A DNA stretch of 64,000 bases from Paenibacillus artemisiicola (GTDB taxonomy: Bacteria > Bacillota > Bacilli > Paenibacillales > Paenibacillaceae), in contig NZ_JAGGDJ010000029.1 in NCBI RefSeq assembly GCF_017652985.1, positions 1-64,000 of the forward strand, written 5' to 3'. Positions within the stretch are counted from its first letter, which is position 1; every line of letters starts with the position of its first letter. Both the position numbers and the translations under genes were made by a program. Of the stretch, positions 40,018-51,997 are shown one piece after another. The notes beneath the pieces are model-generated. The model was not told the DNA's origin. It was given only the letters and a program-made list of their open reading frames with translations, and made no database searches.

Positions 40018-41016
40018 TTACGCGTGTTGGGAAGCCTGGATGTAAGCATCGACTTGCTCGGCGGTCGGCATGGCGTCGGAGCAGCTGTGGCTCGAGATGA
40101 CGATGGAGGCCGCCGCGCTGCCGTAGGCCATGCTGCGGTCGACGCTCCAGCCCTGCATCAGGCCGTGCAGGAAGCCGGCCGCGTACGAATCGCCGGCGCC
40201 GAACGTCTTGACGACCTTGGCGGGGAAAATCGCGCCCCGGTGCGAGCCGCCGTCCTTGCCGTAGGCGATGGAGCCATCCTTGCCGTGCTTGATGATGACG
40301 AGCTCGGCGCGGCAGCCGAACCACTGCGCCGCCGTGACGGCATCGCTGCGTTCGGCGTTGCCGTCGAAGCGCTCGAGCATGTCGAACTCCTCGCGGGTGC
40401 CGATGATGATATCGCTCTTCTCGGCCGCCAGGTGGTAGTAGATCGCCGTCTCTTCGGGCGACGTCCACGTGTACGGGCGGTAATCGATGTCGAAGACGAC
40501 CTTCGTGCCGTGCTTGCGGGCATAGCGGATCGCGAGCAGCACCGCTTCGCGCGACGGGCTCTTGGCAAGCGCCGTGCCCGAGACGAGCAGCACCCGGCTC
40601 TCCGCGATCAGCGCTTCGTCCACTTCGCCGGGGGCGAGCAGCAGATCGGCGGCGTTGTCGCGGTACATGAGGATGCTGCAGTCTTCCGGGCTCTTGATCT
40701 CCGTGAACGCGAGTCCCGTCACGGCGCCCGTCCGGTCCGTCGTCACGCCGGCCGCGTCGATGCCGTTGTCGCGCAGATAGCCCAGGATGAACCGGCCCAT
40801 CTGGTCGTCCGCGATCTTGCCGATGAAGGCCGTGCGGTGGCCGAGGCGGGCCATGCCGATGCAGATGTTGGCGGGCGAACCGCCGACGTACTTGGTAAAG
40901 GTCATCGTCTCTTCCATCGGACGGTTGATTTCGTTGGCGTTCAGGTCGATGCACAGCCGGCCGATCGCGACGAAGTCGCGCGGACGGCCGGCGGGAAACG
41001 CAAGGGTGTTATCCAT
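40018..41016 (-). CDS. iolC: 5-dehydro-2-deoxygluconokinase
   Basis: A 332-residue PfkB-family sugar kinase that phosphorylates 2-deoxy-5-keto-gluconate. The N-terminal 'FVAIGRLCIDLNANEINRPMEE' with 'KYVGGSPANICIGMARLG' is characteristic of IolC, and the catalytic signature is 'FGAGDSYAAGFLHGLMQGW' (about 275-293) with the base Asp. AAGGAGG precedes the ATG. It sits between iolD and iolA, as in other inositol operons. Confidence 0.96.
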   Translation of the reverse strand: MDNTLAFPAGRPRDFVAIGRLCIDLNANEINRPMEETMTFTKYVGGSPANICIGMARLGHRTAFIGKIADDQMGRFILGYLRDNGIDAAGVTTDRTGAVTGLAFTEIKSPEDCSILMYRDNAADLLLAPGEVDEALIAESRVLLVSGTALAKSPSREAVLLAIRYARKHGTKVVFDIDYRPYTWTSPEETAIYYHLAAEKSDIIIGTREEFDMLERFDGNAERSDAVTAAQWFGCRAELVIIKHGKDGSIAYGKDGGSHRGAIFPAKVVKTFGAGDSYAAGFLHGLMQGWSVDRSMAYGSAAASIVISSHSCSDAMPTAEQVDAYIQASQHA

Positions 41017-41059
41017 CGTGCAGCCCTCCTTGATGTGGGTTCGATAACGGGAAACGAGC

Positions 41060-42921
41060 TCAGTACGGACGCGCGGCGGTCAGCGCCGTCTGCATCCGGC
41101 CGTGCGCGGCGACGACCTTGTCGCTCGCGGACACTTCCGGCACGCCGACGTGCCACCACGATTCGTACCCGTCCGTGTTCGTGCCCGGCAGCACCTTGAT
41201 CTCGACCAGCACCGGGCCTTCCTCTTCCTTGGCGCGGCGCAGCGCATCGGCCAGCTCTTCCGCGGTATGCGCCGTATACGCGGCCGCGCCCAGGCTGCGG
41301 GCATGCATCGCGAAATCGATCGGCATATACGCGCCGTTCAGGCGGCCCGTCGTTTTGGAGCGGAAGCGGAATTCGTTGCCGAAGCCGTCGCTGCCGTGCC
41401 CGCGCTGCAGATTATGAATGCATTGGAAGCCGTGGTTGTCGAGCAGCAGCACCGTCAGCTTGACGCCTTCCTGGATCGCCGTCACGAGCTCCGAATGGAG
41501 CATGAGGTAGCTGCCGTCGCCGACGAAGGCGTAGACGTCCCGCTCCGGCTCGGCCAGCGCCGCGCCGAACGCGCCGCTCACCTCGTAGCCCATGCACGAG
41601 AAGCCGTATTCCATGTGGTACGTCTTCGGCTCGGTCGTCCGCCAGACGCGGTGCAGGTCGCCGGGCAGGCTGCCGGCCGCGCAGACGACGACGTCCGACG
41701 GGCCGACGAAGCCGTTGATGACGCCGAGCGCGCGCGTCTGCGTCAAGCCGTCCTCGCGCTCGAGCGCGTAGAGGCGGTCGACCTCGCGGTCCCACTCCGC
41801 CTTCAGCGCGGCGATCTCGCCCTCGGCGTAGCCGCTGTCGTAGCCGCGCGCCGCCAGCTCGGCCCGCAGCGCGGCGAGGCCCGTCCGCGCGTCGGCGGTC
41901 ACGACGGCGCCTTCGAGCTTACCGGCGTCGAACGCGCTGACGTTGAGATTGACGAACGCGACGTCCGGCCGGCGGAACGCCGACTTGGACGCGGTCGTGA
42001 AGTCCGAGAAGCGCGTGCCGACGCCGATGACGACGTCCGCTTCGGCCGCGATCCGGTTCGCCGCCAGCGTGCCGGTCGTGCCGACGCCGCCGAGGGCGAG
42101 CGGATGGTTCCACGGCATCGCGCTCTTGCCGGCTTGCGTCTCCGCGACCGGGATGCCGAACGCTTCCGCGAACCGCCGCAGGTCATCCGCGGCTTCGGCG
42201 TAGAGCACGCCGCCGCCCGCGACGATCAAGGGCCGGCGCTTGCCGGCGATCGCCTCGGCCGCGCGGCGCACCGCGTCCGGCGCGGCCGGGCGGCGGTCGG
42301 CGTAGTGGACCCGCCGGGCGAAGAACGCGGCCGGGTAATCGTACGCCTCGGCCTGCACGTCCTGCGGCAGCGCCAAGGTCACGGCGCCGGTCTCCGCCGG
42401 ATCGGTCAGGACGCGCATCGCCTGCAGCAGCGACGCCATCAGCTGCTCCGGCCGGACGATCCGGTCCCAATACTTGCTGACCGGCTTGAACGCGTCGGTC
42501 GCGGCGACCGTATAGTCGCCCTGCACTTCGAGCTGCTGCAGCACGGGGTCCGGCTGGCGGCCGGCGAAATTGTCGCCCGGCAGCAGCAGCACGGGAATGC
42601 GGTTGACCGTCGCCGTCGCGGCCGCCGTCGCCATGTTGAGCGCGCCGGGGCCGATCGAAGACGTGCAGGCGTAAATCTGCCGCCGGTTCTTCTGCTTGGC
42701 GTACGCCGCGGCGGCGTGCACCATGCCCTGCTCGTTCTTGCCTTGGATGAATTCGAGCTCGCCGGTCATCCGTTCGAGCGCCTCGCCGAGGCCCGTCACG
42801 TTGCCGTGCCCGAAGATGCCCATCACGCCGCGGACGAATTTGATTTCCTCCCCGTCCACGGACAGGTATTGATTGTCCAGAAACTTCACCAGCGCCTGGG
42901 CCATGGTCAAGCGGATCGTGC

Positions 42922-42925
<4 letters not shown>
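41060..42925 (-). CDS. iolD: 3D-(3,5/4)-trihydroxycyclohexane-1,2-dione hydrolase
   Basis: A 621-residue thiamine-diphosphate enzyme that opens the inositol-derived ring to 5-deoxy-glucuronate. The N-terminal TPP domain has the conserved Glu region 'GKNEQGMVHAAAAYA' (about 65-80), the middle domain follows, and the C-terminal TPP/Mg motif is 'GDGSYLMLHSELVTAIQEG' and 'LLLDNHGF' (GDG to N, about 475-505). Length is typical (about 640). Its ATG overlaps the mannosidase stop codon by 4 bases, so inositol breakdown and mannosidase expression are translationally coupled. Confidence 0.96.
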
Positions 42926-46155
<3,230 letters not shown>

Positions 46156-46199
46156 GGGTTCCTCTCCTTCGCGCGCCCGCGTCTGCCGCGGCCGCCGTC

Positions 46200-46952
46200 T
46201 TAGAGCGTCTCTTCCAGCTTGCGCAAATACTCGAGGCTCTGCGCCAGGCTGTCCAGCGGGCTGCCCGGGCAGTAGTCCTGCTCGACCGCGAACCATTCGA
46301 CGCCGCTTGCCAGTCCCCAGCGGAGAATCGGCGCGAAGTCGATGACGCCGGAGCCGATCTCGGCGAAATACTGCCGGTCGTCGTTCGTCATGTCCTTCAG
46401 ATGCAGAATCGGCATCCGATGAGCATACTTGCTAATATACGACAGCGGGTCCAGGCCCGCTTTCTTGACCCAATACGTGTCGATCTCCGCGTGCACCGCC
46501 GGATCCTCCAGCAGATAGTCGAGCGCGAACTTGCCGTCCATCATCGTGTGGAATTCGAAATCGTGGTTATGGTAGCCGACCCGGAATTCCGTGCCCTTCA
46601 CCCGCTCCGCCACGGCCAGCAGGTCGCGCTTGACGCTGGCGTAGCCTTCGGCGTTCTGCAAGCCGTCGGGCAGCGAGTGGCAGATGAAGTCTTTCGTTCC
46701 GAACAAGCGGGCTTCTTCCAGCACCTTGTCCAGGTCGTCCCGCATGCGCGGCAGGCCGACGTGCATGCCGGCGGTCTTCAGGCCGAGCTCCTTCGCGATC
46801 GCCGCGATGTCGCGGGCAGGATTGCCGTGCAGGCCGTCGATCTGGACGGCCGCCCAGCCCATCTTCGCCAGCTCCCGCAGCAAGCCTTCAAAGTCCTTCT
46901 TCGCTTCGTTCCGTACCGTATATAATTGCGCCGCCAGTTTGTTCCGAATCAT
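46200..46952 (-). CDS. sugar phosphate isomerase/epimerase-like TIM barrel
   Basis: A 250-residue xylose isomerase-like TIM-barrel protein. Likely metal ligands are His in 'TAGMHVGLP', His in 'RVGYHNHDFEF' (about 142-152), Glu and Asp in 'HAEIDTYWVKKAG' and His in 'MPILHLKDM'. Relatives include inosose dehydratase (IolE) and inosose isomerase (IolI), but this protein is shorter than IolE and I cannot assign the reaction. Its ATG overlaps the aldo-keto reductase stop by 4 bases. In this operon it could supply a missing inositol-pathway step. Confidence 0.75.
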   Translation of the reverse strand: MIRNKLAAQLYTVRNEAKKDFEGLLRELAKMGWAAVQIDGLHGNPARDIAAIAKELGLKTAGMHVGLPRMRDDLDKVLEEARLFGTKDFICHSLPDGLQNAEGYASVKRDLLAVAERVKGTEFRVGYHNHDFEFHTMMDGKFALDYLLEDPAVHAEIDTYWVKKAGLDPLSYISKYAHRMPILHLKDMTNDDRQYFAEIGSGVIDFAPILRWGLASGVEWFAVEQDYCPGSPLDSLAQSLEYLRKLEETL

Positions 46953-47890
46953 TCCGCGATCGCCTCCCTTTTCAAATCCAGCCATTCCACTTCCGCCGGC
47001 GTCAGCTTCAATCGCATCGCCTCGATCGACGAATACAGCTCCTCCGGCTTGCGCGGCCCGATGATCGCGCACGTCGCGAACGGTTGATGCAGCACGTACG
47101 ACAGCGCGAGCTGGATCGACGTGACGCCCTTCTCCGCGGCGAGCCGCACGGCGCGGTTATACCGTTCCCAGTTGCCTTCGTTATAATAAACGCGCACCAT
47201 TTCCTCGTTGGAGGTGTCCTCCGGCGTGAAGTGCCCGGAGAAGAAACCGCCGGCCTGCGCCGACCACGACAGGAGCGGCATGCCGTTCGCCGCATGCCAC
47301 GCGATCGTCGCTTCGTCCGCCGAGACGACGCCCGGCCAGCGCGGCGCCTGCGGCTTCGCCAGGCTCAGGTTCGTGCTGCTGAACGCGAAGCCGGTCAAGC
47401 CGTGCGCGGCCGCGTAGTCGTTGGCCTCCTGGATCCGCTCGTGCGTCCAATTCGACGCGCCGAACGCGCCGATCCGTCCCGCTTCCGCGTGCGCGTGCAG
47501 CTCCTCGATGATCGGGCCGACCTCGACCGCCGGATCGTCGCGGTGCAGCGCGTACAGCTCGACATGATCCGTGCCGAGCCGCTCCAGGCTCTCGGTCAAG
47601 TCCTGGCGGATCGCCGCCGGATTGACCCGCGGGCCCGGGCTGCCGTCGTCGTGATGCGCGCCCTTCGTCAGGATGGCGACTTTGTCGCGCAGGTTCTCCT
47701 CGGCGAGCCATTGGCCGAGCAGCTTCTCGCGTCCCCGGTATTGGTGGGCCGTATCGAACGTGGCGCCGCCGGCCTCCGCGTACGCGCGCAGCATCGCCCG
47801 TTCGTTGTCGTCGAGCGACCGCAGGTCGCCGGTGCCGAGGATAAGCCGGGAGACCGGTTTGTCCACGCCTTGAATCCGCATCGTAAGCAT
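46949..47890 (-). CDS. aldo-keto reductase
   Basis: A 313-residue TIM-barrel NAD(P)H oxidoreductase. The catalytic tetrad is visible: Asp in 'ATFDTAHQY', Tyr in 'HQYRGRE', Lys in 'AILTKGAH' and His in 'LYALHRDD'. A C-terminal cofactor segment 'CAIIGPRKPEELYSSIEAM' is present. It is the first gene of the operon, with AGGAGG 7 bases before the ATG, and its 5' region carries a LacI-type operator (47987). The substrate is unknown; a sugar or inositol ketone is plausible from context. Confidence 0.88.
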   Translation of the reverse strand: MLTMRIQGVDKPVSRLILGTGDLRSLDDNERAMLRAYAEAGGATFDTAHQYRGREKLLGQWLAEENLRDKVAILTKGAHHDDGSPGPRVNPAAIRQDLTESLERLGTDHVELYALHRDDPAVEVGPIIEELHAHAEAGRIGAFGASNWTHERIQEANDYAAAHGLTGFAFSSTNLSLAKPQAPRWPGVVSADEATIAWHAANGMPLLSWSAQAGGFFSGHFTPEDTSNEEMVRVYYNEGNWERYNRAVRLAAEKGVTSIQLALSYVLHQPFATCAIIGPRKPEELYSSIEAMRLKLTPAEVEWLDLKREAIAE

Positions 47891-47986
47891 TGTGCATCCT
47901 CCTTAGAGCGTATAAGTGCAGGGAATGTGCAGCCTGGCTGCTACATGGACTTCGGGACTTCAAATCTTGTTTTCCCGTTACAACAG

Positions 47987-48004
47987 TCTGGTATCGATTT
48001 CAGA
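47987..48004. promoter_or_regulatory. LacI-type operator upstream of the AKR/mannosidase/iol operon
   Basis: TCTGGTATCGATTTCAGA shares the left half and centre of the palindromes upstream of the transporter operon (53456, 53488, 53522). It lies 97 bases before the aldo-keto reductase start. A TTGATC on the minus strand (48003-48008) could be the -35 box overlapping it, but no good -10 was found. Confidence 0.65.
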
Positions 48005-48098
48005 TCAAGCGCCCGCGGCGCCTCGCGCCAAGCCGTACCCGTTCGAAACCGTCCTCACGTTCACGCCTGGCGCGCTTTGCGCCTATTCGTCCGCCGCC

Positions 48099-49058
48099 TT
48101 ACTGCGAGATGGCCTTGGGCAGCGTCCGCCCGCCTTCGTGCCGCTCCAGGAACTGCAGCAAGCCGTCCATATTCGCCGTTCCCGTGCTTCCGCCGTACGC
48201 GCCGACGGACATCGCGCCGCAGGCGTTGCCGTACTTCAGCGACGTCTCGACGTCCAGCCCGCGAAGGAAGCCGTACAGATAGCCGGCGTTGAACGAATCG
48301 CCCGCGCCCGTCGTGTCGACCGCCTCGACCTTGAACGCCGGATGGCGCGTCAGCACGCCGTCCTTCATGGAGACGGCCCCTTCGGCGCCCAGCTTGACGA
48401 CGATATGCTTGCCGTAATCCGCCATATGCCGCAGGCCGTCCTCGATCCGCGCGCGGCGGGTGTAATGCAGCGCCTCGGTCTCGTTCATCAGGAAGACGTC
48501 GATATGCCGCATGAGCTCGAAGATCCCTTCGTACCACTCCCCGGAGTCGTCCCAGCCGACGTCGCAGGAGAGCGTGACGCCCTTCTCCTTCAATTGCTTC
48601 ACGACCGCGAGGAACGTCGCGTGGTTCTCCCGACCGCGGTAGCCCGTCAGATGGACGTGGCGGCCTTGGGCGATCCGGTCGAGCTCGAGCCGCTCCAGCG
48701 CCAGCTCCTGGTTGGAGCCCGCGTACGACAGGAACGAACGGTCCGTGTCCGGATTGAACGCAATTGAAATGCCCGTCCGATGGACCTTGCTTGTCTCGAT
48801 CAAGCTGGTATCGATACCATATTGAGCGAATTGCTCCCGGATGAAGCTGCCGTTGCTGTCCGCCCCGAGGACGCCGCTGAACGCCACGCCGAGACCGAGC
48901 TTGGCAAGGGACAGCGCGAACAAAGCCGCCCCTCCGCCGACGTGCATCAGCATGTTGTCCACGAATACTTCCTGCCCGGGCTGCGGCACCTGGCTCTGGC
49001 CCACCACCACCAAATCTATGTTGACATCGCCGACGACGACCGCATCGAATTTCTTCAC
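48099..49058 (-). CDS. PfkB-family carbohydrate kinase
   Basis: A 319-residue ribokinase-like sugar kinase. The N-terminal 'VGDVNIDLVVVG' and 'HVGGGAALFALSLAKLG' form the substrate lid and binding region, and 'VDTTGAGDSFNAGYLYGFLRG' (about 248-268) is the PfkB signature with the catalytic Asp. It appears to start at GTG 49056-49058 with GGGAGAGAG before it. It is the last gene of the importer-LacI unit. It is not IolC, which is encoded separately at 40018, so it probably phosphorylates another product of the imported sugar. A palindrome matching the LacI operator lies inside its coding region. Confidence 0.88.
   Translation of the reverse strand: MKKFDAVVVGDVNIDLVVVGQSQVPQPGQEVFVDNMLMHVGGGAALFALSLAKLGLGVAFSGVLGADSNGSFIREQFAQYGIDTSLIETSKVHRTGISIAFNPDTDRSFLSYAGSNQELALERLELDRIAQGRHVHLTGYRGRENHATFLAVVKQLKEKGVTLSCDVGWDDSGEWYEGIFELMRHIDVFLMNETEALHYTRRARIEDGLRHMADYGKHIVVKLGAEGAVSMKDGVLTRHPAFKVEAVDTTGAGDSFNAGYLYGFLRGLDVETSLKYGNACGAMSVGAYGGSTGTANMDGLLQFLERHEGGRTLPKAISQ
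48804..48821. promoter_or_regulatory. LacI-type palindrome inside the PfkB kinase gene
   Basis: GCTGGTATCGATACCATA contains the perfect 14-bp palindrome TGGTATCGATACCA, the best centre match to the operators at 53456 and 47987. It encodes the segment GIDT of the kinase, so chance cannot be excluded. Confidence 0.4.
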
Positions 49059-49101
49059 GTCTCTCTCCCTCTCCCGCTACGATGTAAAAAGTGCTATCCG
49101 T

Positions 49102-50112
49102 CTATTCGTTCCGCCTGCAGCTGTCGCGCACGACGAGCTCGTGCCGCAGGATGACGTCCCCTTTCCGCGCCTTCTCCGGCGCCGCGATCATGTCGATCAG
49201 CACGTTGACCGTGACCGTGCCCATCTCCCGGATGGGCTGCTCCATCGACGTCAGGCGCGGCCGCACCAGCTCCGTCAGCTGGCTGCCGTCGAAGCCGACG
49301 ATCGAGACGTCGGCCGGCACCGCCAGCCCCCGGTCGCGCACGGCGTTCATCGCGCCGACGGCCATGTCGTCGCTGACCGCGAACACGGCCGTCGGGCGGA
49401 CCTCGACGTCCAGCAGCTCCTGGATGAGCTCGTACCCGCTCTGCGTCTTGTAGTCGCCGAAGCGCACATAGTCGTCGACGAGCGGGATGCCGCAGTCCGC
49501 GAGCGCCCGGCAGTAGCCGATGTAGCGGTTCTGCCCCGACGTCACGTCCCGCATGTCGCCGCCGATGAAGCCGATCCGCTCATGCCCGAGCCCGATCAGG
49601 TACCGGGTCGCGTCGTACGCCGCCGCGAAGTCGTCGATGATGACCGAGGCGAACGGCTGGTCCGTCGGCTTGACACTCGAGAAGATGATCGGGATGCCCA
49701 GCTTGCCGATCATCTCGCGAATCTCGTCGTTCAGCTTTTCGTGCATGATGATGATGCCGTCGACGCGCATTTCTTTGAAGACGTTTAAGTATTTCAGCTC
49801 TTTGTCCGTATCCTCGATGATGTTGCACACCAGAAGGTTGTACTCGTTCAGGCTGGCCGTTTGCTCGATGTTGCTCAGGATGGTGGAGTAGAAGCTCGAC
49901 GTCACGTCCGGCACGATCACGCCGATCAGGTTCGTCTTCTTCCGCACGAGGCTTCTGGCGATATGGCTGGGCGTGTAGCCCAATTCGTCGATGGCCCGTT
50001 TGACCCGTTCTTTGAGGTCGTCTTTCACGTATTTCTCGCCGTTCAGCACCCGCGATACGGTCGTCACGGACACGCCCGCCTTCTTCGCCACATCCTTGAT
50101 TTTCGGCGCCAT
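49102..50112 (-). CDS. LacI-family transcriptional regulator
   Basis: A 336-residue regulator with an N-terminal helix-turn-helix 'IKDVAKKAGVSVTTVSRVLNG' (about 5-25) and hinge, then a periplasmic-binding-protein-like sugar domain ('LIGVIVPDVTSSFYSTILSNIE', 'RIGFIGGDMRDVTSGQNRYIGY', 'AVFAVSDDMAVGAMNAV'). It lies in the same unit as the importer and the PfkB kinase. The TCTGGTA-TCGA-TACCAGA palindromes in both transcription units have the central CG expected for LacI-type operators, so it probably represses both until the sugar inducer appears. GGAGG precedes the ATG. Confidence 0.93.
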   Translation of the reverse strand: MAPKIKDVAKKAGVSVTTVSRVLNGEKYVKDDLKERVKRAIDELGYTPSHIARSLVRKKTNLIGVIVPDVTSSFYSTILSNIEQTASLNEYNLLVCNIIEDTDKELKYLNVFKEMRVDGIIIMHEKLNDEIREMIGKLGIPIIFSSVKPTDQPFASVIIDDFAAAYDATRYLIGLGHERIGFIGGDMRDVTSGQNRYIGYCRALADCGIPLVDDYVRFGDYKTQSGYELIQELLDVEVRPTAVFAVSDDMAVGAMNAVRDRGLAVPADVSIVGFDGSQLTELVRPRLTSMEQPIREMGTVTVNVLIDMIAAPEKARKGDVILRHELVVRDSCRRNE

Positions 50113-50160
50113 GCGCTACCAAGCCTCCAATTCGTTCGTCATCCCATGCGCCGCGGCGCC

Positions 50161-50988
50161 TCAGCTCTTGACCGCGCCCTCCATGATGCCGGCGATGAAT
50201 TGACGGCTGACGACAAGGAAGACGACGATGAGCGGCAGGGTCGCCATGAGCGTACCTGTCATGACCATGGAATAATCTGCGGTATGAACTGATTTTAACT
50301 GCTGGAGCGCAATCATTAAAGTGAATTTGGACGTATCCGTCAAAACGATCAGCGGCCACAGGTAATCTTCCCAGACGCCCATGAACGTCGTGATCGCGAG
50401 AAACGCGAGCGCCGGCCGCAAAATCGGGAGCGCGATGCGCCAGTACTGGCCGAACTTGCTGCAGCCGTCGATGCGCGCGGATTCCAGCAGCTCGTTATGG
50501 ATGGCGAGCGCGTACTGGCGGATCCAAAAGATCCCGAACGCGGAGGCGATGCCCGGCACGATCAGCGCCTTGTAGCTGCCGACCCAGCCGAACGTTTTGA
50601 TGATGATGAATTGGGGCACGAGCAGCATCTGGCCCGGGATCATCATCGTGGCGATCATGACGTAGAAGAGCCACTGGGAGCCCGGGAACTTGAATTTGGC
50701 GAACGTAAACCCCGTTAACGAGTTGAAGAACAGCTGCAGCGTCGTGCTGAGGAGCGCGATCAGAACCGTGTTGAACAGGGCGCGGTAGAAATTCATGTTG
50801 TCCAGCACGTGCTGGAAGTTGGTCGCGAAGTATCCGCCGAACGTCAGCTTCGGAGGGAACGCGAAGATGGCGCTCGTCTGGTTCGTCGACATCACGACGA
50901 GCCAATAAAACGGGAAGATCGACACCAGCACGCCGATGATCAGCACGGTGTGCAGCAGGATCTTTTTGGTCAGGATTGCCTTGCCCAT
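50161..50988 (-). CDS. carbohydrate ABC transporter permease (MalG type)
   Basis: A 275-residue permease with six predicted membrane helices and the EAA loop 'IHNELLESARIDGCSKFGQYWRIALPILRPAL' (about 165-195). The C-terminus 'VSRQFIAGIMEGAVKS' is typical of MalG-like subunits. It is encoded 18 bases after the partner permease. GAGGTG lies before the ATG. The ATPase is not encoded here and is presumably a shared MsmX-type protein. Confidence 0.93.
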   Translation of the reverse strand: MGKAILTKKILLHTVLIIGVLVSIFPFYWLVVMSTNQTSAIFAFPPKLTFGGYFATNFQHVLDNMNFYRALFNTVLIALLSTTLQLFFNSLTGFTFAKFKFPGSQWLFYVMIATMMIPGQMLLVPQFIIIKTFGWVGSYKALIVPGIASAFGIFWIRQYALAIHNELLESARIDGCSKFGQYWRIALPILRPALAFLAITTFMGVWEDYLWPLIVLTDTSKFTLMIALQQLKSVHTADYSMVMTGTLMATLPLIVVFLVVSRQFIAGIMEGAVKS

Positions 50989-51006
50989 CTGGCTTTCACC
51001 TCGTTA

Positions 51007-51891
51007 TCAATCGTCGTTTTTGTTGAAGACCTTCCAGTTGATGAGCGACAGGATGCCGATGATGACGAACAGCACCCACGACACGGCGGCCGCGTACCCG
51101 TAATTCTGGAACGTGAAGCCTTCGCGGAACATGTACAGCACCACGGTGTCCGTGCCCGGATACGGGGACTGCGTGCCCGCGAGCACCTGCGGCTCGGTGA
51201 AGATTTGGAAGCCGCCGATCGTCGACATCATGACGGAGAACAGAATGATCGGCTTCAGCATCGGCAGCGTGATGCGCAGGAACGTCTGAACCGTCGACGC
51301 GCCGTCGAGCTCGGCCGCCTCGTACAGATCCTTCGGGATCCGCTGCAGGCCGGACAGATAGATGATCGCGTTGTAGCCCATGTACCGCCAGCAGATCATC
51401 GCCGCGATGACGACGCGGGAAGCGAACGGCGTGTTGAACCATTCGATGCGGGACAGCCCGATCTTCTCGAGCAGGAAGTTGATCAGTCCGTACTGGTTGC
51501 CGAACAGGGACTGGAATATGATAACGACAGCGACCATGGCCGTAATATTCGGTAGGAAGTAAGCGATGCGATAGAAGCCCTTGAACCGCACGATGGACAT
51601 ATTGATAAGGAACGCGACGATCAGCGCGCAGATGAGCTGCGGCGCGTTGCCCATGATCCAGAGGGCGATGTTGTTCACGAGCGCGCTCCAGAACGTCGGA
51701 TCCGTGAACAGGTAGGTGAAGTTGTCGAAGCCGACGTACTTCATCTCCCCGATGCCGTCCCATTTATGGCCGGCCAAATACACGGAGTAGAAAATCGGAA
51801 ATACGGAAAAGATCAGGAACAGGATATAAAATGGAGAAATGAACAGATACAACGCTCTGCTCTTGTAGATTTCTTTCAAAAGGCCTCCCAT
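51007..51891 (-). CDS. carbohydrate ABC transporter permease (MalF type)
   Basis: A 294-residue permease with six predicted membrane helices. It starts with 'LYLFISPFYILFLIFSVFPIFYSVYLAGHKWDG' and has an EAA loop 'IPKDLYEAAELDGASTVQTFLRITLPMLKPI' (about 190-220). It pairs with the MalG-type subunit downstream and the binding protein upstream to import a sugar. ACGGAGG precedes the ATG. Confidence 0.93.
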   Translation of the reverse strand: MGGLLKEIYKSRALYLFISPFYILFLIFSVFPIFYSVYLAGHKWDGIGEMKYVGFDNFTYLFTDPTFWSALVNNIALWIMGNAPQLICALIVAFLINMSIVRFKGFYRIAYFLPNITAMVAVVIIFQSLFGNQYGLINFLLEKIGLSRIEWFNTPFASRVVIAAMICWRYMGYNAIIYLSGLQRIPKDLYEAAELDGASTVQTFLRITLPMLKPIILFSVMMSTIGGFQIFTEPQVLAGTQSPYPGTDTVVLYMFREGFTFQNYGYAAAVSWVLFVIIGILSLINWKVFNKNDD

Positions 51892-51997
51892 GCTATTCCT
51901 CCGTTACTTGGCTGGCGCGGGGAAGAGCCTGTCGCCCTTCCCCGCTCCATCCGTTATGAATGCCAAGCTTGGCTGCCGTCCAGGAAGCCGCTGCGGC

